The notes under the pieces: model-generated | What the model was told of the DNA's origin: nothing | Database searches by the model: none | The model's input: the letters and a program-made list of their open reading frames with translations, nothing else | Shown here: piece by piece, positions 35,419-44,892 of the stretch | How positions within the stretch are numbered: the stretch's first letter is position 1 | Layout of the letters: every line of letters begins with the position of its first letter | Origin: Geovibrio thiophilus | GTDB lineage: Bacteria; Chrysiogenota; Deferribacteres; Deferribacterales; Geovibrionaceae | Assembly (NCBI RefSeq): GCF_004087915.1 | Contig: NZ_CP035108.1 | Span: forward strand, 248,001 to 312,000 | Length of the DNA: 64,000 nucleotides | Direction: 5' to 3' | Made by a program: the position numbers and the translations under genes

Positions 35419-35447
35419 TTGTTTTAATGTATTCTGAGCTTTATAAT
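35419..35447 (+). promoter_or_regulatory. Sigma-70 promoter at the head of the glycan island
   Basis: TTGTTT (35419-35424), 17-nt spacer, consensus TATAAT (35442-35447), 45 nt before the PilZ gene. It is the only strong promoter I see before the long plus-strand gene run. Confidence 0.65.
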
Positions 35448-35492
35448 GTGTAAAAAGTTTTCTTACATATAAAGAGTCTTAAAAGGTGGATT

Positions 35493-36491
35493 ATGCTGAA
35501 AGACTGCATATTTGAAAAAGGCGAGTTTATTTCGGTGTTCAGCGGATATTACGAAAATGAGAACGGAGCGGCGCCGGATCATGAAATTCTTTTCGGAGCC
35601 GGACAGTTTTTTGACAACTGCTTCACCGATATTCCCGGAAGCAAGCCGGCGGAGGATTTCAGCAATGCCGTAAGAGACGCGGGACAGAACGGACAGACTG
35701 TGGTGGTTCCGCTTACCAGAGCTATAGCGTGGGCGCTGTGCAGAATTTGTGATGATATAAAAAACAGCCCAGTGAAGCAGGGTTCACATGCCCGCCTTCT
35801 GGAAGCGCTTGAACTTCTCCGCAAGCCGCTGAAAAAGTTAGAAACAACAGACGGCTCCGAAGTAAGAGATATGTTCAGGTTCATAAAGAACAACGATACT
35901 ACCGCAAAGCTGCTTAATTCATATAAAGGGTTAAGGGTCTTTCACTCCGCTGAGATACTGGAGATCTGCGGGGATGACCGCATTATAATGCAGGTGCATC
36001 CTGAACAGATAAAGGCTCTTGAGATTGAAGGTTATACATGTATTACCCATAAGCTTCTTCCCCAGCAGATCACTGCGGATGTCAAAAGCATGGACTCTGC
36101 AAGCGGCGTTGTTGAGTTCGTCAATCTTGTTATCCTGAAAAAACCTTTTGACAGAAGGAAGATCTACCGCCTCCAACCGGAGAAGCCCATTACCGCGGTG
36201 CTTTTTGCGGAAGGAAACCGCACAGAGGTTGAGATTGTCGATGTTTCTCTGCGAGGAATTTCACTCCGCCTGAGAGAGAATACTGTCGGCTCCGAATCGG
36301 AAGTCAGAATCAGCTTTACGCTCCCGCTCGATGAGGGCAAGGAGATGATTCTTCGGGGCAAGCTGAAATATATTTTCTGCGAAGAGATCTGCAAGATGGG
36401 GCTTGAGACCTTTCCTGATCATTCGCAGGAGGCTCTCATTAAGAGGTATCTCATCGAAAGGATGAAGAAAATAGAAAAAGAACTCACCTGA
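35493..36491 (+). CDS. PilZ-domain (c-di-GMP-binding) protein
   Basis: 332 residues. The C-terminal third has the PilZ signature: RRKIYR (RxxxR) near residue 215 and the DVSLRGISL (D/NxSxxG) motif about 30 residues later. The middle region (residues ~150-210) looks like the beta-barrel preceding PilZ in YcgR-type proteins; the N-terminal 140 residues are helical and unassigned. Such proteins transmit the c-di-GMP level to motility or polysaccharide machinery. It has its own promoter and is 16 nt from the start of the large glycosyltransferase gene, so c-di-GMP may act on the glycan pathway. Confidence 0.85.
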   Translation: MLKDCIFEKGEFISVFSGYYENENGAAPDHEILFGAGQFFDNCFTDIPGSKPAEDFSNAVRDAGQNGQTVVVPLTRAIAWALCRICDDIKNSPVKQGSHARLLEALELLRKPLKKLETTDGSEVRDMFRFIKNNDTTAKLLNSYKGLRVFHSAEILEICGDDRIIMQVHPEQIKALEIEGYTCITHKLLPQQITADVKSMDSASGVVEFVNLVILKKPFDRRKIYRLQPEKPITAVLFAEGNRTEVEIVDVSLRGISLRLRENTVGSESEVRISFTLPLDEGKEMILRGKLKYIFCEEICKMGLETFPDHSQEALIKRYLIERMKKIEKELT

Positions 36492-36507
36492 GAGGAGGAA
36501 CAGAAGC

Positions 36508-39500
36508 TTGGGAAATCCTGCCGCTCAGACTGATTTTGAAAAACATAACCGCTATCTGGAAAACATCTGCCGGGAGCTTTCCGCAGGCGCAGTCCAAGCG
36601 CCGATAAGCTGGATGCTCTATGAAAAAGAGCATTCACTGCTCACCCGCAGGGAGACTGAACAGGTTCAGCAGAGGATACTCGCCGTGCTGCGGGAGAATT
36701 ATATCTACCCTGCGGCACAATCCGGCGCCATAAGCCATGAGCTCATCCGTGCGGCTGATCTTGTTTTCAGAAGCGGATTTAAGGTGCTGAAAAATTCGTC
36801 GGACGGTGTCTGTTATAAAAAAGCTTCCGAAGCGTTTTCTGCGATAAAAGATGATAAACAGCATTACAGCAGGCTGAATCTGGCGTTCTGCATGTTTGTT
36901 CTGGATGTTTTCAGAGGATCAAGGGACGCGAAAGCGGATCTCTTAGAGCGTATCTGCACACTCAACACAAACACATTTCTCCCCGGGCAGCAATACCTGA
37001 ACGGTTTCCTTGAGCTTATGCGCTCTCTCTTCACAAAGGAATCCATTCTTGATATTTTTATAAACCGAATCTTTAAGGGCAGGTTCTGGAACAGTGATCT
37101 TAACTCCAAGAAATCCTGCTTTCTCTGGGTCTTCCCCATATTCTGGACATGCTTCGGCATAGAGCGGGAGTTTAAGGCTGTTTATCCTGTCTGGCTGGAC
37201 ATTTTCAGAAAAGCGATGCAGAAAAATATGACGGAGCTTGTGTTTTTCATGCACCTTCACCTTTCCCATGTTTATATGAATCTCGCCCACACTCAAGGAG
37301 AGTTCAGGCAGTTTAATGAAGAGGTTGAGAAGCCTTTCAGCAGGTACATTCTTAATAACGTCATCCCTGAATACGGCATAAAGCCCTGCGCACGGGAGAA
37401 GAAAACCGACGGCGCAAAGAGAATCGGCTTCGTCTTTGACCGCATAGTGGGGAGCTCCCCTGTGAAGCTGCTTTACTCTCTTCTTGAAAAGCTGAAAAAA
37501 GAGGGGAGTAAAGACGAATACACTGTCTATGACTACGAATGTATAGAGAAAAGTCCGTCCGATCAGAAATATATAATGATGATAACTATGCTGGGCGTGA
37601 AATATGTCAGCGCCCATTCCCTGATACCTGACAGAAGCACAGGCAGTTATTACAGCAGGTTTGAGAAGTGCCGCATTTTCCGTGAAAGGATCATGAATGA
37701 CGGCATCGATCAGCTTATCATGTGCAACAACAGGGAGATATTCAACTTTCTGTTCGCCTGCCGCACAGCGCCGGAGCAGGTCTACTGGTGCCACGGCAAT
37801 TTCGAGTACGATGTGGACGGTATAGACAGGCGCATAACCCATATCGGAACAAATATGCAGGAGAATGAACTGGAGTTTGAGCGGTTTCCCCTGAAGCAGA
37901 GTGATATTTTCTTTGCCGAGGAACAGCAGGCTCTGAAAAAGAGGTCGGCGGAGATACGGAAAAAATTCCCCGAAGGAGCTGTTGTTTTCGGCAGCATCGG
38001 CAGGCTTATCAAACTGGAGGGGGAAGGCTATCTGGAGACAGTCGCTGAGATAATGCTCGCCTGCCCTGACTCTGTTTACGCTGCCTGCGGAGACGGAGGC
38101 ACGGATAACATACTGCCGAAACTGAAAGAATACGGGCTTGAAAACCGCTTCTTTTTCGAGGGGAGGGTGGAGCCGCAGGTTTATGCCTATGTGGTAGATG
38201 TTTATCTGAGCACATTCCCCTCCCCCAGCGGCGAGGCTTTTAACGAGTATGAAAAACTGAATAACGGAGCCGGAGGTGTGGCGCTGAGAGATTTATCCGG
38301 CGGCAGGGTTCACATAGAGGAATATAAAGCAAAAGCGCTGGAATATTACCGACTGCATAAAAAATACGGACGTGAGGCAGTCAGGCAGATATATTGCATA
38401 AACGGCGGAAACCGGGCTCTGAACGGGGCTTCGGTAATAGTTAAGAGCATAAGGGCAAGCGCCGCAGAGTTAAGGGGAAAATATCCGGCGGGGGCTGTCT
38501 TTATAGGCTTGAACGGAAGTATAAAACACGCGGATGAGAGGCTGAAGAGCTTTCTCCGACAGCTTGAAAATGCTGTGATTGTGTACACAGACAATGCCGA
38601 TGGAGAGCTGTTCGCCCCTTTAGGGGAGAGGGCTGTTCATCGGCAGTTCGGCTCAGTGAGCGCTTATATACGTGGTCATCTTTATAATATTTATATGGTA
38701 CATTATTCGGCTGAGCCTCAGGCTCAGCTTATAAAGCTTTTACAGGCTTGCTGTGTGCCTGTTCTGCTCCCATATGTGCGGAAATTTATCAGTGAGGCTG
38801 ATTTCAGTTTCGGCAAGGCTGAACAGCATTCATATGAGTATTGCTTTACCCTTATGTTCGCAGGGCTGTACGATGAGCTTAAAGAGATTCTGCATCTTCA
38901 CAGGGACGTTTCCGCAACAGGGGATATTGAAGCGCTGTTTCTGCGGAATTATCTTCGCTTGAGTGAAGGTGCTGAAATTGCAGAAGAGGAGTTCCTGCCC
39001 GGCAGCTTTATGACAGGAAAAAATATTACGGTACAAAAACTCCGTCCGCTTCTGATGCTCATGTTCAAATATCTTGAGCGTGACAAAACGCCCGAAGGCG
39101 ACCGCAGAGTGGTGGGGCTGCTGAGGGACATGATGCTGATGGAACATGCCGCAGGGAATCTTGATCCCACGGGGCTGGATTTTCTGATTCGTGCACTTAT
39201 CCACGGCGGCAGAGCGGAAGAGGCAGCAGAGATTCTGGCAAGGGAGACTGCCGCCGGAAATATAAAAAACGAGCAGTACATTCTTTATTCGGCTCTTTTT
39301 GTTTTGTACGGAGACCTGAGTGAGGCAAGACAGTTTATGGAAAAGGCGGATACTGACTGCGTTCTTTCTCCGCTTTCTCTTCTTCAGGCTGCGTTCGTGA
39401 AGGTTTTTCTGGCGGATTTTGAATCTGCCCACGCTTTTATGGGGCGGCTGTATGAGGAAGATAAGGACATTTTTTCAAATACCAATCTGCCGTCATTGTA

Positions 39501-39675
39501 TTTTCTTCTTGCGCTGGTTTCCGGAGGGCTGAGGTATGGGGACGCGGAGAGGCTTCGTGACTCTTTCGCCCGTCAGGATAATTTTTATACATACAGGGAA
39601 CACTTATGGGATAGGATACCTGTTGCTGAGAATGCTTTTCAGGCTCACTATTTCACCGGAATTTACGATACATAG
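36508..39675 (+). CDS. Large GT41/HMW1C-like glycosyltransferase with helical repeats
   Basis: 1055 residues. The N-terminal ~300 residues are helical. A GT-B glycosyltransferase region follows: RIGFVFDRIVGSSPVKLL, YWCHGNFEYDVDGIDRR, FGSIGRLIKLEGEGYLETV (near residue 493) and STFPSPSGEAFNEYEKLN. These resemble the catalytic part of SPINDLY/OGT and HMW1C enzymes, which glycosylate proteins in the cytosol. The C-terminal ~350 residues are TPR-like (RAEEAAEILARETAAG; GDLSEARQFMEKA). The start is TTG, preceded by AGGAGG at a 9-nt distance; no ATG with a ribosome site exists nearby. Being long and next to a PilZ gene, it may modify a surface protein, which is inference. Confidence 0.75.
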   Translation: MGNPAAQTDFEKHNRYLENICRELSAGAVQAPISWMLYEKEHSLLTRRETEQVQQRILAVLRENYIYPAAQSGAISHELIRAADLVFRSGFKVLKNSSDGVCYKKASEAFSAIKDDKQHYSRLNLAFCMFVLDVFRGSRDAKADLLERICTLNTNTFLPGQQYLNGFLELMRSLFTKESILDIFINRIFKGRFWNSDLNSKKSCFLWVFPIFWTCFGIEREFKAVYPVWLDIFRKAMQKNMTELVFFMHLHLSHVYMNLAHTQGEFRQFNEEVEKPFSRYILNNVIPEYGIKPCAREKKTDGAKRIGFVFDRIVGSSPVKLLYSLLEKLKKEGSKDEYTVYDYECIEKSPSDQKYIMMITMLGVKYVSAHSLIPDRSTGSYYSRFEKCRIFRERIMNDGIDQLIMCNNREIFNFLFACRTAPEQVYWCHGNFEYDVDGIDRRITHIGTNMQENELEFERFPLKQSDIFFAEEQQALKKRSAEIRKKFPEGAVVFGSIGRLIKLEGEGYLETVAEIMLACPDSVYAACGDGGTDNILPKLKEYGLENRFFFEGRVEPQVYAYVVDVYLSTFPSPSGEAFNEYEKLNNGAGGVALRDLSGGRVHIEEYKAKALEYYRLHKKYGREAVRQIYCINGGNRALNGASVIVKSIRASAAELRGKYPAGAVFIGLNGSIKHADERLKSFLRQLENAVIVYTDNADGELFAPLGERAVHRQFGSVSAYIRGHLYNIYMVHYSAEPQAQLIKLLQACCVPVLLPYVRKFISEADFSFGKAEQHSYEYCFTLMFAGLYDELKEILHLHRDVSATGDIEALFLRNYLRLSEGAEIAEEEFLPGSFMTGKNITVQKLRPLLMLMFKYLERDKTPEGDRRVVGLLRDMMLMEHAAGNLDPTGLDFLIRALIHGGRAEEAAEILARETAAGNIKNEQYILYSALFVLYGDLSEARQFMEKADTDCVLSPLSLLQAAFVKVFLADFESAHAFMGRLYEEDKDIFSNTNLPSLYFLLALVSGGLRYGDAERLRDSFARQDNFYTYREHLWDRIPVAENAFQAHYFTGIYDT

Positions 39676-39708
39676 CTTATCTCTATCTTTACAGAAACGG
39701 AGTGTTTT

Positions 39709-41427
39709 TTGAACGGATTCATTGAAACGCTTTTCGGCTCAATGCCTGCCGATTTTGGCTGGCTTGAGAAGCTGAAACAGGCTGCTGACGCAGAACCTGT
39801 TGAACTTTTTGAGGCTGAAACAGCCGCGGAAAATATATATAAAACAGATGATGAATATAAAAACGCTCTATCCCGCCTTGCTTATTATCTCGCCTATGCG
39901 GAGCAGTATGATGAGGCTCTCAGACTGTTTGAAAAGGATGCCAAATCCGGCAGGCAAACATGGTGGGGAAAGCTCCGCCATGCTGAATGTATTGCACTGA
40001 GCGGTGACGCTGCCACTGCTTCCGCAATGGTTCAGGAAACATACTCAGAATCTCCCGCAGCAGTGAACGGCTTCGGTCATATGGGGTGGGCTCTTCTCCG
40101 CACCGGAAAGGCTGAACGCGCGGAAGTTATTGAAATTGTAAAAAGGGATATTGAACTCGGCCGCATTACAAACGGATTTAAGCTTGTGGCTGGGCGGATT
40201 ATTGCGCCTGTGCAGGCAGACATGGCGGAAAAGCTGATTAACGAGGCATACAGTGCAGATTCCTCCCTGAAAGACGGTTTTTACCTTATTGCCGTTGAGT
40301 TTATGCGGGAGAAAGACTATGCCGTTGCCCTCAGATGGTTTGAAAAGGACGATGCCGGCGGCAGAATGTCATCGGAACAAAGGCTGAAATATGCGGAGAT
40401 TCTCGCCCGCACAGGCAGAATGCCCGATGCTGAGAGAAATGTTGAAGCGGCATATGAGTCTGATGCTTTACTGAAAGACGGATACTCACGGCTGCTCAGA
40501 TTTTCCTCAGTATTTGATGCACCCCGTTTTGCTCATCTTCTGGCTGAGGAAAAAAGACGCGGACGCTCCACGGGCATTTATGCTGAGGCTGATGCCGAGA
40601 GGCTGTCAGAAAACTATGGTTTGCTTGCGGATATTGAACGAGCGGAAAAACGGTTCGGAATATCTGTGGGTTTGCAGTATGTAGCTCTGGAAAAAATGGT
40701 TCGGGAAAATGCCGGAGCGGGTTTCGCTGATGTCCTTGGTTTCAGGCTGAAAATTGTCAGTCCTTTTGATGTCCTTGTGCAGTTCAGGGAGATCTTCCTT
40801 GAAGAAAACTACTATTTTACCAGCGAGAAGGAAGCACCTTTCATAATAGACGGCGGTGCGAATGCGGGAATGGCACTTGCCTATTTCAAATGGCTTTATC
40901 CCTCATCTGCTATAGCCGCTTTTGAACCGAACCCTGAGCTTTATGAAATCTGTAAGGAAAATATAGAAACCAACGGATGGGAGAGTGTTACCCTGCATCC
41001 TTACGCATTGAGTGATTCCGAAGGGACGGCGCAGTTTACCGTTTACCCGTCCATGCCTATGGGCTCAGGGCTTGCGGGGAGGTTTTCCGCCCTTGAATCA
41101 CGCAGGATAGATGTTAAAACCGTTCGTTTAAGCGGGTACATGAGCGAATATACAGATTTTCTTAAGCTGGATATAGAGGGCGCTGAGGAAGCTGTGCTTA
41201 GGGAAGCGGCGGACAGCCTGAGTGAAAACTGCGGGTCAGGCTTCATTGAGTATCATTATGATTCTGAAACTGCGGAGAACAGTTTGGGAAGTATTCTACA
41301 TCTTCTCGAAGATAAAGGGTTTGCGTATGAAATACGCAGCATGCACATCCGGCGTAAGAATGCCGCTCCTGCTGACAAATGGTCTATGAATATCTTTTTT
41401 ACATCACGGAGAAAATCGGATGACTGA
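39709..41427 (+). CDS. TPR-FkbM methyltransferase fusion
   Basis: 572 residues. Residues 1-270 are TPR-like helical repeats, with TWWGKLRHAECIALSG near residue 85 and a second set at GRMSSEQRLKYAEILARTGR. Residues ~340-560 are an FkbM-type SAM methyltransferase: PFIIDGGANAGMALAYFK (SAM loop), AFEPNPELYEICKENI and FLKLDIEGAEEAVLREA. FkbM enzymes O-methylate sugars or polyketides. The start is a TTG preceded by ACGGAG. The TPR part is closely related to that of the protein at 42242. It overlaps the next gene by 8 nt. Confidence 0.85.
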   Translation: MNGFIETLFGSMPADFGWLEKLKQAADAEPVELFEAETAAENIYKTDDEYKNALSRLAYYLAYAEQYDEALRLFEKDAKSGRQTWWGKLRHAECIALSGDAATASAMVQETYSESPAAVNGFGHMGWALLRTGKAERAEVIEIVKRDIELGRITNGFKLVAGRIIAPVQADMAEKLINEAYSADSSLKDGFYLIAVEFMREKDYAVALRWFEKDDAGGRMSSEQRLKYAEILARTGRMPDAERNVEAAYESDALLKDGYSRLLRFSSVFDAPRFAHLLAEEKRRGRSTGIYAEADAERLSENYGLLADIERAEKRFGISVGLQYVALEKMVRENAGAGFADVLGFRLKIVSPFDVLVQFREIFLEENYYFTSEKEAPFIIDGGANAGMALAYFKWLYPSSAIAAFEPNPELYEICKENIETNGWESVTLHPYALSDSEGTAQFTVYPSMPMGSGLAGRFSALESRRIDVKTVRLSGYMSEYTDFLKLDIEGAEEAVLREAADSLSENCGSGFIEYHYDSETAENSLGSILHLLEDKGFAYEIRSMHIRRKNAAPADKWSMNIFFTSRRKSDD

Positions 41428-42037
41428 GCCGAATGATATAAAGGTGGTGAATCCAGAATTCAGACATTATGCGGAACCGGACAGCAGGGTGCTTGATATT
41501 CTGATGCTGTCTGTTTCAGAATGGAAGGCTATGCCCTTTTATGCCAGAGTTCACGCCAACGAGTTTTACCTTCTTCTGTGTTCGCTTGATATTAAACCCC
41601 GCCATATTCTGGAATGGGGCAGCGGGTATTCCACCTATCTTTTCAGCTATTTTGCAGGCATATGGGGTACGGAGTATATTCTGAGCATAGACGATAACAA
41701 AAAATATCAGGATGATATTCTGGAGAAATTAAGACCCTCTCAGCCGTATCTGGAGGCTTGCAGCATTTCTCAGACAGGGCAGATATGGCCTTGGGATGCC
41801 GAGGAATACAATTATGCGACATTTCCCTTTTCAACAGGTAAAAAATTTGATCTTGTGTTTGTGGACGGAAGAAGGCGGAACGAATGTATGTTTGCGGCCA
41901 GCAGGTTCCTTGCCGAAAAGGGGCTCGTAATCCTGCATGATTCATGGCGGAAACGTTATGAACTCGGAATGAGCCTCTTCAGGAAAATCAAAATATTTGA
42001 TGAGTATACGATAATGGTAAACAGAAATACAACATGA
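41420..42037 (+). CDS. Class I SAM-dependent methyltransferase-like protein
   Basis: 205 residues. HILEWGSGYSTYLFSYF is a SAM-binding loop and FDLVFVDGRRRNECM with VILHDSWRK the acidic and post-motif region, as in small glycan methyltransferases of the MTase_24 type. GGAG precedes the ATG, which lies inside the end of the previous gene. The substrate is unknown. Confidence 0.78.
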   Translation: MTEPNDIKVVNPEFRHYAEPDSRVLDILMLSVSEWKAMPFYARVHANEFYLLLCSLDIKPRHILEWGSGYSTYLFSYFAGIWGTEYILSIDDNKKYQDDILEKLRPSQPYLEACSISQTGQIWPWDAEEYNYATFPFSTGKKFDLVFVDGRRRNECMFAASRFLAEKGLVILHDSWRKRYELGMSLFRKIKIFDEYTIMVNRNTT

Positions 42038-42100
42038 GCAGAACGCCATTAACCTTTTGTATTTTTCAGTCCCGGAGTTTATGTGAGAGAAAAATCTGCG

Positions 42101-42232
42101 ATGCGTAAAGAACCAGTGAGTGCTAAGGGAGAGCTTCTGCCGTTATTCGATCTATATGAAAACTTCCCCGATCTTTCCTATGGCGTAACCCGAAGCGATA
42201 TATCTCCATTATTTTTCAGTTTTGAAGAGTGA
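42101..42232 (+). pseudogene. Remnant of a gene encoding the tail of the FGAGRHTEW module
   Basis: A 43-codon frame contains ELLPLFDLYENFP, which aligns with the last residues of three neighbours (DSLPLLDLYDG at ~47750, DALPLLNLYDD at ~48790, DALPLIDLYEG at ~51265). Everything upstream of that tail is missing: the sequence before it (42038-42100) has no module sequence. This looks like what is left after deletion or recombination of a paralogue. A few extra codons (SYGVTRSDISPLFFSFEE) follow the tail. Confidence 0.65.
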
Positions 42233-42241
42233 GGAATATTT

Positions 42242-43732
42242 ATGAATAATATCGATATTGAAAGCATTATCTTCTCCTCAGCCAGCCCTTCGTTCAGCGA
42301 TATTCAGGCATTCAGGGCGATTATTCGGAAGTCCGGCGGAAGTGTGATTCAGGATGCGGAATATATAATCAGAAAAAGGTATGACTCGGATCCCGGTTCT
42401 GCCGACTGTTTTTCAAGACTGGGATATTTCCTCATGAACTGCGGAATACATGAACGTGCGCTCGATTTCTTTCAAAGAGATGCGTCTGAAAAGAGACAGA
42501 AATGGTGGGGAGCCTTGAGACATGCGGAATGTATGGCTTTCTGTGGACGAGAAATTGACGCGCTGAACATGGTGGAGAGCATTTACGGAGACCATCCCGA
42601 AGCTGTTAACGGGTACGGGCATATAGCTTATAATCTCTTTAAGAGAAAAAGAGCTTCAGCTTTATCCGCAGCAGGGCTTGCTGACAGGGATCTCTGTTCC
42701 GGCAGAATGAGCAAGGGGTTTAAGGTCATCGCAGCGCAGATATATGCTTACACTGAGCCGGAAAAAGCAGCACAAATATCTTTGGAAGCTTTTGCTGGTG
42801 ACAAAAGTCTCAGTGGTGGACTTTATAATGTCGCTGATGCCCTGCGGACTGCGGGTTCGGCAGATGAGGCTGACAAAATGCTCCGAACCGCCGGACTTGA
42901 AACCGCGAATTTTCTAAAGGATTCCACAGGCAAGACTGAAGTGCCTGTACAGGAAGACAAACCTGTTTTCAGACATCCTGAACCGAAGGAGTTCCCTTCG
43001 GAAGTCTCCTTTTCCAGAGACAGAGTGTTTGATGTGCTGGAGGATCTGAAAGAGTTTACCGGACTACAGGAAGTGGCTTTGCTGGAGTTATTATACCGCA
43101 GGGAGAATCTGTCTTTTATGGATGAGTGGTCATCCACTCCGAAAATTCTGCGTGAAGACCACTGGTTTTATCTTTCATCAAAGTTTTATCTCTTCGCCAA
43201 CTCCATCCACAGGCATGCGCCGGGTTGCGGCGTTTTGGAGCCGTCAATTTTCAGAAGCATTGTTCCTGTTGGCGGAAGAGTTCTTGATTATGCGGGGGGG
43301 ACGGGAAATGCGGCGCTCAGCATGGCAGCAATGGGGTATATAACCCATTACAGGGAGCTTTCAGCACTTCAATCTGCTTTCGTCCGTTTCAGGAGAGATA
43401 AATACGGTATCGGGCTGACAGTTCATGACTGGTGGGCGGAACTGCCTGAAAGTTATTTCGATTTTGTGAGCTTTGATTCAATAGGTCATGTGATAGATCA
43501 GGATAAAGAGCTTCGCAGGATAGCGAGAACACTCAAAAAGGGCGGGGCGCTCTTCCTTGAGCTGGTAGATTTCTCTGTTCCGGCTTTATTTCCGTCCGAT
43601 GACCCGCGCAGGTGGGAGTATGCGGAGAATGAGCAGAATATGCACGTGCCCAATCAGCTTGGGGAGATAGGAAAGTATATGTCGCGCTCCGGTTTTGAAT
43701 GGAACGGTATTGTATGGATAAAGACAGTATAG
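42242..43732 (+). CDS. TPR-methyltransferase fusion (class I)
   Basis: 496 residues. The N-terminal ~220 residues are a TPR-like module with KWWGALRHAECMAFCG near residue 88 and GYGHIAYNLFKR, paralogous to the protein at 39709. A Pro/Glu-rich linker follows, then a class I methyltransferase: GGRVLDYAGGTGNAALSMA (near residue 342), FDFVSFDSIGHV and LKKGGALFLELVDF. Ribosome site GAGG. The catalytic half is not of the FkbM type, so the same TPR module is joined to two different methyltransferases. Confidence 0.82.
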   Translation: MNNIDIESIIFSSASPSFSDIQAFRAIIRKSGGSVIQDAEYIIRKRYDSDPGSADCFSRLGYFLMNCGIHERALDFFQRDASEKRQKWWGALRHAECMAFCGREIDALNMVESIYGDHPEAVNGYGHIAYNLFKRKRASALSAAGLADRDLCSGRMSKGFKVIAAQIYAYTEPEKAAQISLEAFAGDKSLSGGLYNVADALRTAGSADEADKMLRTAGLETANFLKDSTGKTEVPVQEDKPVFRHPEPKEFPSEVSFSRDRVFDVLEDLKEFTGLQEVALLELLYRRENLSFMDEWSSTPKILREDHWFYLSSKFYLFANSIHRHAPGCGVLEPSIFRSIVPVGGRVLDYAGGTGNAALSMAAMGYITHYRELSALQSAFVRFRRDKYGIGLTVHDWWAELPESYFDFVSFDSIGHVIDQDKELRRIARTLKKGGALFLELVDFSVPALFPSDDPRRWEYAENEQNMHVPNQLGEIGKYMSRSGFEWNGIVWIKTV

Positions 43733-43736
43733 ATCT

Positions 43737-44882
43737 ATGAAAATATACTTTGCGGGGAATCAGGTCTGCATGAAGCGCGGGCTTGATACGGAACGCTTTA
43801 AGAGATACTTCGCCGCCAACGGATGGACAGAGGCGGAAACAGCGGAGAGTGCTGACGCGGTTATAGCCGTTACATGCGCCTTTGTCTCGTCATACACCGC
43901 AACTGCTGTGGGTATGCTTGAGGAACTCAAAAAACAGGGCAAAAGGCTGATAGTTTACGGCTGTCTGCCGGATATGGCACATGATGAGTTTGAGAAGGTT
44001 TTCAGAGGCGAATTTTTCAGCACAAAAAATCCGGAAAGGATAGAAGAGTTTTTCCCTGAATTTACCGTGAAACTCTGTGATGTTCCGGATTCGTTCGAGC
44101 CGGATATTAGTGTTATGAGGTCTTTTGATCCTTATGCGCTGAACCCGGTTGAAGTGCGGAACAATGTAAAATCGAGAAAGCCCGCGCCGATTCTCAGGAT
44201 AAGCGAAGGGTGCAATAACTCTTGCAGCTACTGCTCCCACCCTATGGCTCTTGGGCGCCTGAAAAGCAAGCCCCTTGAGGAATGCGTGAGCGATTATCTG
44301 CGCATACTTGACTGCGGGCATAAACGGGTAACAATTCATGCAAATGATCCTGCCTCCTACGGAGAGGACATAGGGCTGAGCTATCCTGAACTGCTGAACG
44401 CACTGGATAAAGCTTCCGATGATGAAAGTGTAAAGTGGAGCCTCAATGACGTGCACCCTCGTTATCTGCTGAAATACGGTGCTGAAATCATCCGGTTTAT
44501 TCAAAAAGGGCGGGTGGTTCAGATAGGTATTCCATTGCAGTCAGGCAGTCCGGAAGTGTTGAGGCGGATGAACAGAGTTTATGATATAGAGAAAGTGACG
44601 GAGATGCTTTGCAGATTGCGAACTGAAAAACCTGAGCTTGTGATTTCAACCCATCTTATCGCTGGTTTTCCCTGTGAAACTGAAGAGGATATTGAACTTA
44701 CAGCGGATATTTTCAGGAAAGTAAAAATAGATTCTGCCTTCATTTTCAGATATTCTGCAAATAAAGGTACAAGGGCGGCTGGGCTGACAGGACAGCTCAG
44801 TCCGGCGGATATAGCTGAAAGACAAATGCTTCTGGCTGAAAAAATATCAGCACACGGATGCAGAACAGAGATCTTTTTATAA
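43737..44882 (+). CDS. Radical SAM methylthiotransferase-like protein lacking TRAM
   Basis: 381 residues. The N-terminal UPF0004 domain has the three cluster Cys of MiaB/RimO enzymes at C11, C47 (AVTCAFVS) and C76 (VYGCLPD). The radical SAM motif CNNSCSYC lies near residue 156, followed by ALGRLKSKP and IGIPLQSGSPEVLRRMNR. In MiaB, RimO and MtaB a ~65-residue TRAM domain follows, but this protein ends right after the radical SAM domain. Methylthiotransferases insert sulfur into tRNA or ribosomal protein S12. Here the gene lies between glycan methyltransferases, so the substrate may differ. The ribosome site is weak. Confidence 0.85.
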   Translation: MKIYFAGNQVCMKRGLDTERFKRYFAANGWTEAETAESADAVIAVTCAFVSSYTATAVGMLEELKKQGKRLIVYGCLPDMAHDEFEKVFRGEFFSTKNPERIEEFFPEFTVKLCDVPDSFEPDISVMRSFDPYALNPVEVRNNVKSRKPAPILRISEGCNNSCSYCSHPMALGRLKSKPLEECVSDYLRILDCGHKRVTIHANDPASYGEDIGLSYPELLNALDKASDDESVKWSLNDVHPRYLLKYGAEIIRFIQKGRVVQIGIPLQSGSPEVLRRMNRVYDIEKVTEMLCRLRTEKPELVISTHLIAGFPCETEEDIELTADIFRKVKIDSAFIFRYSANKGTRAAGLTGQLSPADIAERQMLLAEKISAHGCRTEIFL

Positions 44883-44892
44883 GGGAATTCAT

